Notes: a model not told the origin generated them from the sequence alone. Positions 1-11,979 are shown, numbered from the stretch's first letter. The stretch is DNA of 25,582 nucleotides from Ichthyophthirius multifiliis (GCF_000220395.1 NW_004087618.1:1-25582); one strand, 5' to 3'. Made by a program: numbers and translations.

Positions 1-1069
1 GATTTTTCAAAAGAAAACTTTTATTCTATTTATTGCAATTTTTTTTACTAAATTTCTTTTATTTAATACTATATATAATAATTTTATTTTCATATAAATA
101 AAAATGACATATTAATAATTATTTTTTTTAAAAAAAAGAAATATTATAAACTATTTATTTTTATTTTTTAAAATATATATATATATATATCTAAATAATA
201 TTATTGTATTTTATTTTTACCAAAAAAATTAAAATAAATAAATAAATAAAAGTACTTCAAATTTATCTAAAATTGTATATTATTCACTAATAACAATCAA
301 AATCTATTATAATTAATTGTTATTCTATTATTAAAATTATTATATAGTTTATTATAATTCTTATTTAGTATTTTTAATTATAATTTATTCTTATTATTTA
401 TATTTCTAAATTTCATTTTATTGAAAATTTACTATTTAATATAATTTTTATAAATACTTTTTATAATTAAGACATTTTTTTTCTAAAATATTATCTTTTT
501 GTTTAAATTAGAAATTCTCCTAATAATATTTATTTTTCACTTTAAAATATTTAATATATAAGTTTACTTTTTTCTATAAAAAATCTATTTTTTTTAAATT
601 TTTTCTTTATTATTTATATTTTCAATATAATTAATTTAATCATCACTGTTATAATTATAAAACTCATTCAATGTTTTTAATTAATTAAGATAACTTTAAT
701 ATGTATTTAATTAACTTTATTCGCTTTGTTTTTTTTCTGAATTACTATTTTAGTTTGTATTTATTATTTTATTATCTGAAGATATTCTTTATCTTTTTTT
801 AAGATTTTAATTACTTTATTTTTATGGAGAAATATCTTAATATTAAAATGAATTTTAATTATTTTAATTATCAATTATATTTTAATCTAAAAACTGATTA
901 TAATCCATTATTTTTTTAACAATCTAAAATTACTTTAATATATATTATTTTAAAAAAATATTAAATAAATTAATTTTATAAAAAAAAAATTGCGCATCAA
1001 AATAAACAAAATAATTATAAATTATAATATAATAAATTGTTTTTTAAAAAAAAGTTTAGAAAGAAAAAA

Positions 1070-1113
<44 letters not shown>

Positions 1114-1189
1114 TATTTTATATATATATATATTCGAATTATAATTTTTAAATAAAATACACACATTATATAATTATCAACAAAATAAA
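1..1189. other. AT-rich spacer, no gene seen
   Basis: I see no coding frame in either the standard or the ciliate code with the composition of the neighbouring genes. The stretch holds poly-A and poly-T runs and two TA-dinucleotide tracts, near 173-190 and 1074-1101. It is the upstream region of the CCZ1-like gene, and no defined promoter element could be recognised. Confidence 0.6.
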
Positions 1190-2677
1190 ATGAATCTTTA
1201 TGATTTAAAACTGTACAATGTAATGATATATAATCCCACACTTTAGCCTCAAGTAAAAAAGCCAACCGAAGAAGACATATAAGATGCAAAACTTTTATAT
1301 TATTTTCCAAACGAATCCTTAATTGAAGAAAAGAGAAATCATGTAGGTTTAGCGGAAGGAAGTTTTTAATTTTGGAGTACTTTTTGTCAATCTGACAATA
1401 AAAAAGATGATAATACATCCAACATAAATTTATTAGACGATTAATTTGAAGAACCAATTTAAAATAACTAAACTAAAAATAATATTTTAATATTAATATA
1501 AGATAAATACATACATATCCAAAAAGAAATCGAATAAAACATTTGGCTTTATTTAGTTTTCCAAATAAATCCATACTCAAATATATTATACAAATAAAAT
1601 GAAATAGAATACTACAGTGAAGAAACCGGTACTTTTTAAAAAGAAAGAATTTCAGAAGAATGTCTAATTTAAATACTTACGCATTTCTATGATACTTTTT
1701 ATATTTTTCATGGTCCTTTAAATCTATATTTAAATGGAGATTTAAAAATATTTAATTAAATAATGAATTCATATATATAAAAATATATAAATTTAAATGG
1801 AGATAATTAAAAAAATTTAAATGTTTTAAGTTTTTAATTTTAAGGTTTCTAATATGCGAATATTGACAAGAGTATATTTTTAACTTTTTAGTGTCTTTTG
1901 AATATTATTAGTAGTATAGATAAGGGTATTTAACATTATTGTATTTTTTATTCTGGGTATTTTATTTATAGTACTTTTTCTCATGAAATTGCGCTTAAAT
2001 TTTACGATTATTTTTTTAAAACGGAAATTCCTTTTACTTATAATGGAATGAAAATTCAAAATAAATTCTAATAAATATAAAATAGTGAAGAATGCAATTA
2101 TGGTAAATTTTTTAATAGTTTTTTATTGGGAAATGAAAATTTTTCTGAAGAAAATGCTAGTATTTAATTACAAAAAATTTATATCTCTAATGAAAAGTAT
2201 TAAATGAATGCCTTTTTTGAAAAATAATTGCTTATTTTGATGTTTTATAATGACTAAAGTACTATACTAATAAATAAATTGAATTAAATAAATTATGCTA
2301 TAGATAAAAATTGTTAAAAAATTACAGAAAAAATAGAAAAGCCAATTTAATTATAATTAAAAAAGGAAGATAATTATAGATATATTTATATAAATAATAT
2401 GAATATTGCAACTAAAATTTCAAATCCTTTAATAATCAATTAATTAATCCAGAATGAAATTGATTCTATTTAAAATATACATCTTTATTTATAAAAAGAA
2501 TAGGATTTAATAGCTCAAAGGTAAAAATTAATAAAACCAAGTAATATTTGGATTTATGGATACAAAAATGTTTCGAGGATTATTATAATGATTTTTCCAG
2601 GTAATCTTTCGTTAATTAAAATTTAAGATGAGGCTGATAAATTATTTTAAAATAATTTTACAAATTTATATTTATGA
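1190..2677 (+). CDS. CCZ1: CCZ1-like vacuolar/endosomal fusion protein
   Basis: With TAA/TAG read as Gln, one uninterrupted frame of 495 residues runs from the ATG at 1190 to the TGA at 2675-2677, without an intron. The N-terminus matches the CCZ1 longin signature. It has an IYNPTL strand, then LLYYFPNE, then EKRNHVGLAEG followed by a QFW, which parallels the animal pattern of IYN, LFYHP and EK-RNVGLCEA-QF. A second conserved block near residue 118 (NIWLYLVFQINP) corresponds to the family's FWMV strand. CCZ1 pairs with MON1 to form the exchange factor that activates Rab7 on late endosomes and vacuoles; this role is inferred from the family. The length is close to that of CCZ1 proteins. The middle and C-terminal thirds are rich in Gln and Asn and much less conserved. 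The next gene converges on it from the opposite strand. Confidence 0.85.
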
Positions 2678-3369
2678 TTAAAATATTTTATTTTCTTTTT
2701 ATTTATTTTAAACATTTTTAAGTTAAATAAAAATATCAAAATAAAATATATAAAAAAAAAAAGATATAAAATTTATTTTATATAATTTTAATAAAAAAAG
2801 AATTAAAATTTTATTTATTAATATAAAAATGTTAATATTTGAAGTTAATAAAAATAATTTTTTTTAACATTATTTTATTTAATTTTATATTCATTTTATT
2901 TATATAGACAATTTTGTTTTATAAAATATTTTTTATCTATTATTTTAGATTCAATTATATTTAATTTAATTTAATTTAATTTAATTTAATTTAATTTAAT
3001 TTAATTTAATTTAATTTAATTTTATAATAATATAGTTTTATATTTATTAATCAATATTTTTCTTATTATTATTAAATCTAATTAAATATATTAAAATATT
3101 TTGTCTAATTTAAAAATAAATGAACATATATATAAAATATTAAAAGATATTTTAATTTATGTAAATATTAAATAAAAAATAAAATATAAAGAAAGTATTT
3201 ATATATATGTATATAAAAAATAATTTTTGCATATAGGAAAAAAAATTAAATAAATGATTTAAAATATAAATCATATATATATTTTAAAATTTTTAGTAAG
3301 ATAATTATTTTTCAAATTTATCAATAATCTTTTAATAAAGTTAATATAATATAAGAAAATTGAGAAAAA
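2678..3369. other. convergent intergenic spacer with TTTAA pentanucleotide tract
   Basis: This lies between the 3' ends of two convergent genes. It is almost pure A/T and contains a perfect TTTAA pentamer tract of about a dozen copies at roughly 2959-3022. I see no coding frame in it. Confidence 0.6.
2959..3022. repeat. (TTTAA)n microsatellite
   Basis: About twelve uninterrupted copies of the pentamer TTTAA lie in the convergent spacer downstream of the CCZ1-like gene. Confidence 0.9.
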
Positions 3370-3470
3370 TCATACACATCCACAAAGATCAAAATACCAA
3401 GGTTTTTTTTAAATTAATTATTAGTTACTTAACTTACTTTTAATCTATTATTAAGATGATGATAATGATA

Positions 3471-3529
<59 letters not shown>

Positions 3530-4111
3530 TTAAAATAAACTATTTTAGTATTTCATTATACTTACTTTTCTCTTTTAAATATTATCTATTTATTCATTAT
3601 ATATTATCTTTTCTAAAACTTCTTCATTAAAAGTTTCTTCAGAATCTATTTTTAAGCATATGTTTTCTTTACAGTTTATTTAGCTTAAAGTCTAATTATG
3701 ATCAAAGCAACATTCTTTAGGTTATCCTTATTTGTTAGCCTATAATAAATTAAATAATTAAATGAAATCTTTATTTAATAGCTTTTAATTTGTTTTAAAT
3801 TTTTAATAAAAATATTCATTCAGCTCATCTATTAATTATTCTATGCATTAAAATACTGTTAATTCTTTATTTAAATACACAAATACAGGCTATTATATAT
3901 AATATTCGTTAACATTTTTTTAGAAAATTACTAGATAAACTTTAAATTAAGTTGTTTTATTTAATATAGTTTTTAAATTCGATTATTGTTTCTATAAAAT
4001 TTATTCTTTATACGAGTTTTACCAAAAACTAATGTCTTCTTACTCTTATTGACTTGAAGAAGTTGTAAAAGAATCTACTTTGATCATTACTTTCGAGTTT
4101 TAGTCTGACAT
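3370..4111 (-). CDS. hypothetical protein, two exons, CaaX-like C-terminus
   Basis: I do not recognise the family with confidence. Exon 1 runs from the ATG at 4111-4109 to 3566 (182 codons, TAA/TAG = Gln). A good donor GTAAGT begins at 3565 and an acceptor ending TAG lies at 3445. The 121-nt intron contains the (ATT)n tract. Exon 2 (3444-3370) adds 24 residues ending in KPWYFDLCGCV and TGA. Exon lengths of 546 and 75 nt keep the frame. The region from about residue 57 to 160 (FKVYLVIFQK, PVFVYLNKELTVFQCIEQLI, later ICLKI) alternates strand and helix like a ubiquitin-fold domain. A CRIM- or UBL-type fold is only a guess. The last four residues, CGCV, fit a prenylation CaaX box. Without splicing, the frame stops at 3529-3527 after 194 residues. 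Confidence 0.6.
3471..3526. repeat. (ATT)n microsatellite inside a predicted intron
   Basis: About 18 copies of ATT in a row. On the coding strand of the overlapping gene it would read as a poly-Asn, poly-Gln or poly-Ile stretch, but the flanking GTAAGT donor and TAG acceptor place it within an intron. Confidence 0.85.
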
Positions 4112-4576
4112 TTGTATTTTTATTATGTTTATAATATTTAATTTTTATTCTTTTAATTAATATATATTTTTTTTTAATTTATAAATTAATTTATTTAAGA
4201 TAAAATATTTTTATTATTAAAAAAATAATTTTGCTTTTTAGTTTTTTTGATTTTTTTTTTTTTTAAATAATAAAATAAATAAAACAATAACTTATTTTTT
4301 TATAAATTATTTTTCTGAGGTTTTTATATTATTTTTTTAAAATTATTTTTATAATAACTCAGCTAAATAAATAAAAAGGCGATATAAAATTTGATAACAG
4401 AAATATTTTATTTAATTTTTTTTAAAAAATATAAAAAAAAAAGATTAAAAAAAATAAATAAATATATTTTTATATAAAATCAAAAATAATTTATAAATAA
4501 ATAAAATTAATTAAAAAATTCGAATAATAATTTTATTTTTATAGAAGATATAATATTTATGAAAATAAATTAAATA

Positions 4577-4625
4577 AAATGCATTACTTTTTAATAATTT
4601 CAAATGCATTACTTTTTAATAATTT
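4577..4625. repeat. 25-bp tandem duplication
   Basis: A 24-base unit (4577-4600) containing ATGCATTACTTTTTAATAAT is repeated exactly at 4602-4625, separated by a single C. Confidence 0.9.
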
Positions 4626-6217
4626 AATTAAAAATTAATTAATGATATTAATCTTAAGTTAAAAAAATATAATCCTCTTTATAATAATATTAATTCATAT
4701 AATTAATATAAGTTTCTTAAGGTAGATTGATTTTTTAAAAAAATTAATTTTTATATTTTCTATGATTTTTCAATTAATAAATAATAATATTCTATAAAAA
4801 GGAATTAATTTAAATTAAATAAATGTGAAAAAAAAAAGCAATTTTTATTATATTAAAAGTAATTTATTTAAAATTAATAAGATTTATTAATTTAAAAAAC
4901 AATTAAATGATTTTCATAATTTATTATTATTTTTTAAATTTATCTAAAAAAATTTTAAATATATTCTTCTTTTTTAAAAAAAAGTGAATTATTAATAAAT
5001 TATAAACGAAATAATTAAATATATACAAAAATATATAAAATAGTATATATAAATAATGCGATATAATTTGACAAAATTAAATAATCCTAAATTTAATTTT
5101 TATATTAAATAAATCTATATAAATGCATTAATATATATATAAAAAAAATATTTAATTTATAATGAAATCGAAAAAAAAAAAAAAGCACTTATGTTTTTGT
5201 AAAAAACCATTAATAATATAATTAATTTACAAAATTTTTTATTTTTTATATAGCAGTTTTAACAAATAATCATTAATTTATTATTTTTTGATTTGATGGA
5301 AATTCAGTAAATAACTCATTTTAATTAATGCATTTTTTACCCTAAAAAATAAACAATTTTTCATTTATTTTTTTTAATAAAAAAATCGATTTAAGTACAA
5401 TATGTAATTCTTTAAATATTTTTTTGTGCTTTTTTGTGAAAATTTAAATATGTTTCATATTAGTTTTCCGTAAAAATAAATATATTTAATAATATTTAAA
5501 TATAAATAGATTAAAATTTTAATAATATTAATTTTAATCAAATGAATATTAATAAATTGAAAAATAAATTAAATTATTTTTCTATATAAATAATGTTTAA
5601 AAACATTATTTTATAATATATTTACAAAAAAAAACTTACAGAAGATTTCTTAAATTCATTTTAATAACAACTTTAAATTGTAAATAGATTATCTATTTTA
5701 ATTAATATAATTTGTTTTTTAGTGTAAATATTTTAATATAATCATTTATTTAAGAGGATTTTTGTTATAATTATTTTAAATTTTTATTGCCGAAACAATG
5801 TTAATTGTTCATTTTATTTAAGTAATATTTAAAATATTTAAACTATTTTTTATTAATAAGAAGTATAATAATTCCATATCCAGAAAATATATATCGAATT
5901 TTAAAATAAATTGAAAATTTCCAAATATTAAAATTAAAGTATTGTTTAATATTAAACTTGTTTTTTATTTAATATTTTATAAAAAATCACTTTTATATCA
6001 TAACTTTTACATAAATATTATATTAAAATTGTTAATTAACTTATTTTAGATGATGGGTGATATAAATATTTTATTTCAATTAATTTTTGTATATAAAAAA
6101 TAACAAATAGTTATCATTATATTATTAAAAGTGTCAAAAAATAATTAAAAGTATCAAAAATTTAAATTATAATTGAATTATATTGAATTATAATAACGCA
6201 TATGAATTAAAAAGAAA

Positions 6218-6280
6218 AATAATATATAAATTTATTGTTAATAATATATAAATTTATTTTTAATAATATATAAATTTATC
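6218..6280. repeat. three tandem copies of a ~22-bp AT unit
   Basis: The unit AATAATATATAAATTTAT is repeated about three times with small differences at the junctions. The function is unknown and simple expansion is likely. Confidence 0.8.
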
Positions 6281-6410
6281 ATTTTTTTATTATTATTAAA
6301 GAAGGTAATATTTTGAAAATAAGAAAAAAAAACTAAAAATTTATAAAAGAAAAAAAAATAAAAAAAATAAAAAAAAATTAATTAAATATTTAATAAAAAA
6401 TAAATACTAC

Positions 6411-7658
6411 TCAAATATACTTAATATCAATATTATATTCAGGATCATAAATAGTACCTTTAAAAATCTCATCATTATATTAACTTCTTTCATTAGCTAC
6501 AGGAATAAGAGGGTTACCATTACACCAATTATCCAAATCAACCATTTTCCAGATTCCAAAATTGAATTTCCCAAGCCATTCCATATAGTTTTCGAGTTTA
6601 TTTTCACTTTTAAATTTATCTGGAGGTATCATTTAAGTCTCAAAAAGGGCTAGATGTTCCCATGTATATAATTAATCATCAATTTTGATCTAAGACCCAT
6701 CCTTTCTTGTAATTTTGAACCTATAATTATTTTTTACATAAAGCAATACCCTCATAACACATTTTTTGTAATCATCGTATATAGTCTTATTTTTAACAGG
6801 ATCTATAAATTATAATGGATCAGTAAGATATAGAGGAGTATATACAATCAATCCCATATCATCAATATCTTTCCATATGTGATAGTCTTTTAAACTTTTA
6901 TTTTATTATCGGTCTGTAGATAAACCCCTGACTATAACCATATCACCTAAATAGAACTCTTTTTTAAAAAAAGAAAATAAATATAAATTAAATATTGTAT
7001 AAAAATAATAATAATAATAATAATTAAATTGTACCATCTTATATTGGTTCTCCTTTTATTCCTGTTTGATCTTGATATAATTCTATTTTATAACCTTTTT
7101 CTTTTAATAATTTTAATTAATTAATCATTTTTTCAGAAAAAGATTTTTCTAAATATTCACTTAAAAATTCCTCATCATTTTCTTGTATAGAATATAAAGT
7201 GCCTAAATATATTTTCTTTAAATGATCTATTATATATCCTTTGGGAATTCTTTATTAGGCAAAAACTCTTTCTGGCATATAAGCAGTTTTTATTTCTGGC
7301 ATTTTTAAGATTCCATAAAGCTTATATGGGAAGTTTATTTCCTTTTAAATTTCAGATTAAAACTAAATTTATTTTTTGCTGAGTTCTTCAAAAACTATCT
7401 CATTAACTTTTTCTTATTCGATTTAATTTTGTAAAATTTATTCTTCTTCTTGTTATTTTTTTCCTCTTCTAAAATACTTTGGCTGTTTTTTTTTGGATCT
7501 TATTTTAATTATTATTATTATTATACTTAAGATACACTTTCTGGAATATTTTAATTGTTTTATTAAGCTTAAACTGATTTTTACTTTAAAAAAGATATGT
7601 TTTATATTACTTTATTTTAAAAGTATTTATTTTATAAAGTCTTTTTTAAAAAATACAT
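6411..7658 (-). CDS. mitochondrial Tim44/mL45-like domain protein, one frame break
   Basis: Exon 1 (7658-7035) starts MYFLKKTLQNKYFQNKVIQN, a basic amphipathic stretch fitting a mitochondrial targeting peptide. A Gln/Glu-rich segment follows. The frame then breaks at an A7 run (T7 on the plus strand at 7456-7462): one added base joins SQSILEEEKK to QQEEEQILQ and gives a continuous protein. A 76-nt intron (7034-6959, GTACAA to AAAAAG) splits a GAG codon. Exon 2 (6958-6411) ends in TGA. The full product is about 390 residues. The C-terminal half (helix-rich, then ITRKDGSQIKID, WEHLALFET, NFGIWKMVDL) resembles the Tim44-like fold of mitoribosomal protein mL45 or Tim44, where an acidic FE strand precedes the terminal W-K/R strand. 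The targeting signal is clearer than the family. The other reading is an unrelated ciliate mitochondrial protein. Confidence 0.55.
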
Positions 7659-7785
7659 TTTTTTTATTGATTTTTTAATATCTTATTTTATAATTAAAAA
7701 GTAATATGTATATTTTAACACATATATATATACATATATATATTTATTTTTATTTGTATATATATATATATTTGAAAAAAAATGC

Positions 7786-8098
7786 TCAATTTTTTAATAC
7801 ATTCCTTGCTTTATTTATATATGATTCATGTGTTTTTACTATATTCTAAATACAGTAATCTAAAATATTTTTTAATATATATATATATGGGAAAAAAGGG
7901 AATATATATTTATTTATTTTTTTTCCTGTTTTTACTTATACATTCTTTTTATTCTTCTGATAATTTGAATTCACCTTATTTTAAAACATTACATTTTTTG
8001 GAACATATTTATGATAATTTAAATGTCATATTAAAATCTTCTATTAATTTTAAAAACTATTAATCTCTTGCTTCAAATATAGTTTAATCTTCTTCCAT
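7786..8098 (-). CDS. small Tim chaperone (Tim9/Tim10/DDP family)
   Basis: This is a short two-exon gene. Exon 1 is 8098-7936 and exon 2 is 7859-7786. The 76-nt intron (7935-7860) begins GTAAAAACAG and ends ATTTTAG. Splicing gives 78 residues from MEEDQTIF to a TGA. The product carries the family's twin CX3C motif: Cys32-SKK-Cys36 and Cys53-INY-Cys57, spaced 16 residues apart and flanked by helices. The second CX3C exists only after splicing, which confirms the intron. Small Tim proteins form hexameric rings in the mitochondrial intermembrane space and escort hydrophobic precursors to TIM22 and SAM. The length is typical of the family. Which member (Tim8, 9, 10 or 13) cannot be decided by eye. 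The gene lies about 130 bp from the mitochondrial gene at 6411-7658, on the same strand. A plus-strand ORF over the same bases is a shadow. Confidence 0.88.
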
Positions 8099-8367
8099 TT
8101 ATAAATATATAATAAAAATTTATTTGAAAAAAAAAAAAAAAATTTAGTATAAATATAAATAAGATCTTAATATTAATAAAATAAAATAAGAAAATAAAAA
8201 ATTTAAAATATATATATATATATATATATAAATATATATATATAATAATTAATATTTTTTAATAATATAATTCAAATTATTATTTAATATTATAAATAAA
8301 TAAAAAAAAAACAAACTATAAATTTCAATATTTTTTTGTTCTAAAAAAAACAAAACAAAACAAAAAT

Positions 8368-11300
8368 TCACAATTCACCTAAAATCATTTCAAAAGTTTA
8401 CAAAATATATTATAAATAATCTCCATATTTTTAATTTAAAGCTATTCCTTCCAAAACGATTTATGATTCATTCAAAAAAACTACTTTTAATAAAAACATA
8501 CTATCAATTTATCTTAAATAAGCTTTTCCAACAACTTCATTTTATTTAATTTCTTTAAAACTATTTTTAAAATAACTTAATAAATCTTAAGAATTTTTCA
8601 ATATAGTCTTATCCATAATAACTAAATCAGTATTTCTAACATTATTTTTATTTTAATTCCATAAATTATCAAATTCTTAAATATTAATATTTTAATAAAC
8701 TAAATATTTATTGATAGAATTTGGTATTTAAATTTCTTCCTAAAACGATTAATTTTTAATTTTATAAGAAATATTAGCACATATAGTCTCAAAAGGAATA
8801 TCAATAAATTAAATTAATAAAGTTTATTTTATTTAAACACCTACATTAAGACTTTGTACTACATTTAAAGGATGTAATTCTAATATATTTTCTATTTTTT
8901 TTATTTTTGTTTATTTGTTTAAAACAATAAATAAAAATATATATAAATTATTTATTACTTTCTCCTGATTTAAAATGAACTTGGAATTAATTAATTTAAT
9001 ATTGACTTTTATTTGTATAATATAAAGATATTTCTAACGCATTTCTTTATTAATTTAATTAAGAAATCATTCCTATTTATAAATCATCATTTTTATACAA
9101 AGGGAAATTTTATTTCAAAGAAGCTCTTTTAAATTTATACATTTGGTTACTATTTTAAATATTAATAGTGCTTTGACTTGCAAATCTTTATATTTCATGT
9201 TAATTCTTTTACATTGATATATCATTATTATTTTACTGACCAAATTCTTAATCACTTTCAATGTTATTTTCAATAAACTTAGGATATTTTTAAGGAATTC
9301 GATCATTAGGTACTTCTTCATTGTGTTATTTACTATTTAAAATACTATAATTATTATGAAAATTACTACTACTTTCTATATTATGTGTAATTTTTGCGAT
9401 ATTATTTTTTTCGTTTTTAATTTGAGAAGATTATACTTAATATTATTAGTTTTAGTTGTGTGTTTATGATAATTATTATAAATTTTACTTGTATTTATTT
9501 TCTAGATCTTTGAGTTATTATTACATTTAAAAAATTTACCTTTTTTATTCCTCAAACTATATTTTTTCTTTATTATATAATTTTTTCAATTCATTATATT
9601 TTTAATCACTTTAATATATAGTACTATTAATATTATTATTCTATATTAAAAATTAATTATCTTTTTCATTTTCTAAACTAAAAATCTTATCTTATAGAGA
9701 ATCAATTTCATTCTATAACTCTTATACTTTCATATATTATTGTTTTTAAATTTAAAACTATTTTTTATTTTCTTCACTTAAAATTATATTCTATTATTTT
9801 AATTAACTAAGTAAATCTTCTAATTATTTAATATAGTTAAAATAATCATTATTTTATTTATTTTACTAAATTAATACATTTTATTCCTATAATTATTATA
9901 TTTCGATCTCTAGCTATTTAATATAATCGTCATTTTATTTAAAATTATTTAAATTACCTTATTTATTCTTACTTTATAATTATCTAATATAATTTTCATT
10001 TTGTTTAATATTTTCTTATTTCAATTATTAAATAAGATTTTCTTTTTAATCTAATTACTAACATAATTCTTAAATTCGATGTTTTTATTCAAATATTTTA
10101 TCATTAAGTATATTTATTTAAACATTAAAATCTTAATTATTCATTTCATTATAATTTTAAGAAAAAAGTTAATTTTTAGATTATAATTTATCAATTTAAT
10201 TTTAAAGAAAAATATTTTATTCCTTTGCTTTTTAAATTTCCTCGTTTTATAAAGATATTCCAATTTTTAAATTATCAATTTCCTAATTCTTCCCTTTTAA
10301 ACTTTCCTATAATCTTTTTAAATCATTTTAATATTAAAATAAAGCCTAATTATACTCTTCTCTAGGAACTCCTTTCTATATATTTACTTTTGATCTTGAA
10401 ACGTCTAAAAACCGAGAATTATATTGACTTTTTTCTATATCTTAATGCGATTTTTATAAATTTAATTTCGATTTTTCCATTTAAATCATTTATGAGAGTG
10501 TAATTTTGTATTTATTAGTTCTTTTTTTTATGTTCGTATCTTAATTATTTTCACTTAAAGTTTCATAGATAGTCGAAGGTTTCCTGCTTTAAGTTTCTTA
10601 TTGATATTTATTTGTATCTGTTTAAAAATGACTTTCTATTTATTCCTTTATTTTTTAAAAGTTCCCTTTATGTAACTCTTATAATAAAAAAATATTCAAA
10701 TTTAACAAATTTGACATTTCTTTTGTAATATTTTGAACATCTTTTTGGTTATATTATTAATTGAAAAAAATCAATTAATTTTCTAATTCATTTAACTCTT
10801 ATTCCTCATATTTTTATGATTAAGAAATCTTTTCATAAATTTTTTATATTAAAATATTATTATTTTATATTATTTAAGAAATCGTATATTTTTATTATTA
10901 TAAAGGTGTTTCATATTATCTTTTTAAAAGAGTATCATCATATTTTTATTAAATGAGATTTAGTCTCAATTATTCAATTACTTAACTTGATATTTATTTT
11001 AATTACTCAGGAATATAATTTTTATCATTTTCCCTTTATATAATTAATTATTTAAATTCTGAATATTATTTATTTCCTTTTCTTATAGGATAATATTCAG
11101 ATAAAACTTTATATGTTTCTAATATTAATGTAAATAGTGTATTTGCATTTTTTATATCTACTTTAGCTTTTTTTTTTTTATTATTTTTGTTTAATTTTTA
11201 TTTATTATTACATGGATTGTTTAAGTTGAAAAAATAAATTCCTAAATCTTCTTCTTATTTTACATTTGTGTATTCTATTAACCATGACTATAAAATTTGA

Positions 11301-11455
11301 TTTAAATAATGTTCTTAGTAAAACTCTAAGAAGTTTATATTTCCTATTAATAAGCATTATGAAAGAAACTTTAATTTTTTTTTTTGTTAATAGAATGTGT
11401 TTATATTTTTATACTTTTATTGAAAAAATTTTAGATTATTGTGAAGAATTTTCAT
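8368..11455 (-). CDS. VHS-like / coiled-coil / adaptin-appendage protein
   Basis: There are three exons: 11455-11212, 11166-8959 and 8891-8368. The introns are 45 nt (11211-11167) and 67 nt (8958-8892), both GTAAT to (A)AG. The 991-residue frame is exact. The start is the first ATG after an in-frame TGA. Residues 1 to about 110 are helical (LKFLSQCLLIGNINFLEFYQ, NANTLFTLILETYKVLSEYY) and resemble a VHS/ENTH superhelix. About 110-290 is helical and could hold a GAT-like bundle. About 350-620 is a Gln-rich coiled coil, followed by a disordered Asn/Ser linker. Residues from about 760 form an adaptin appendage: an Ig-like part with LYYTNKSQYQINQFQVHFKS, then a platform part ending FLNESQIVLEGIALNQKYGD and LQYILQTFEMILGEL, close in pattern to the beta-adaptin ear. 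A vesicle-coat accessory role is inferred. The appendage is the firmest call and the N-terminal fold is tentative. Confidence 0.75.
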
Positions 11456-11979
11456 CTGTTATCAGTTATGTTATTAATTGGCAATATTCATCATATATAT
11501 TTCTATTTAAAATATAAATATTATAATTTGATTTTATTAAAATAAAATAATTTCATTTTAAAAAATTTAAAACTATTAAAAAATATATTAAAAAAAATAA
11601 AATTTACTCTTTTTGTTCTTCATTAATTGCTTATACAAAAGATTTTGTCTAAGAATATTTTATTTCTTTACCATTTTAATCGGTTTTTGAAATATTTTAT
11701 AAAATAAAAGAAAGTTGTTGAATATTTAACATTTTAGTTTTAATTAAATAATAATAAAAGAAATAGTTACTAATTGTATTTTAATTAAAATAAGGAATTT
11801 ATTTTTTATTTTATTAATAAAAAAAAATACAAATATAAATATATATATTTCTTTCTTATTTGAAAACAAAAAAATATCAAATTATTAAAATTATAATCAA
11901 TTTCGATTGTTAAATTTTACATCTAATTAATATATTAAAATATAATTAAACTTTTTTACTAAAATAATAAAAAAAAAAA
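11456..11979. other. AT-rich spacer
   Basis: This lies between the appendage-protein gene and the helicase relic. A standard-code ORF crosses 11266-11517 on the plus strand but is mostly antisense to the coding exon and has no family resemblance. Nothing else was seen. Confidence 0.5.

Larger units (their letters stand above)
4112..6410. other. 2.3 kb gene-poor AT-rich region
   Basis: No frame here shows the amino-acid pattern of the neighbouring genes. It contains two short tandem repeats (4577-4625 and about 6218-6280) and many poly-A and poly-T runs. One isolated AG-9 nt-GTAAGT pattern occurs on the minus strand near 5640-5648, but nothing around it supports an exon. Confidence 0.55.

Noticed and set aside
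7782-8063. Plus-strand 93-residue standard-code ORF
   Set aside because: It is antisense to the small Tim gene, which has the twin CX3C motif and consistent splicing.
9115-9321. Minus-strand 68-residue standard-code ORF
   Set aside because: It lies in another frame of the linker of the 991-residue appendage protein, whose frame is continuous here under the ciliate code.
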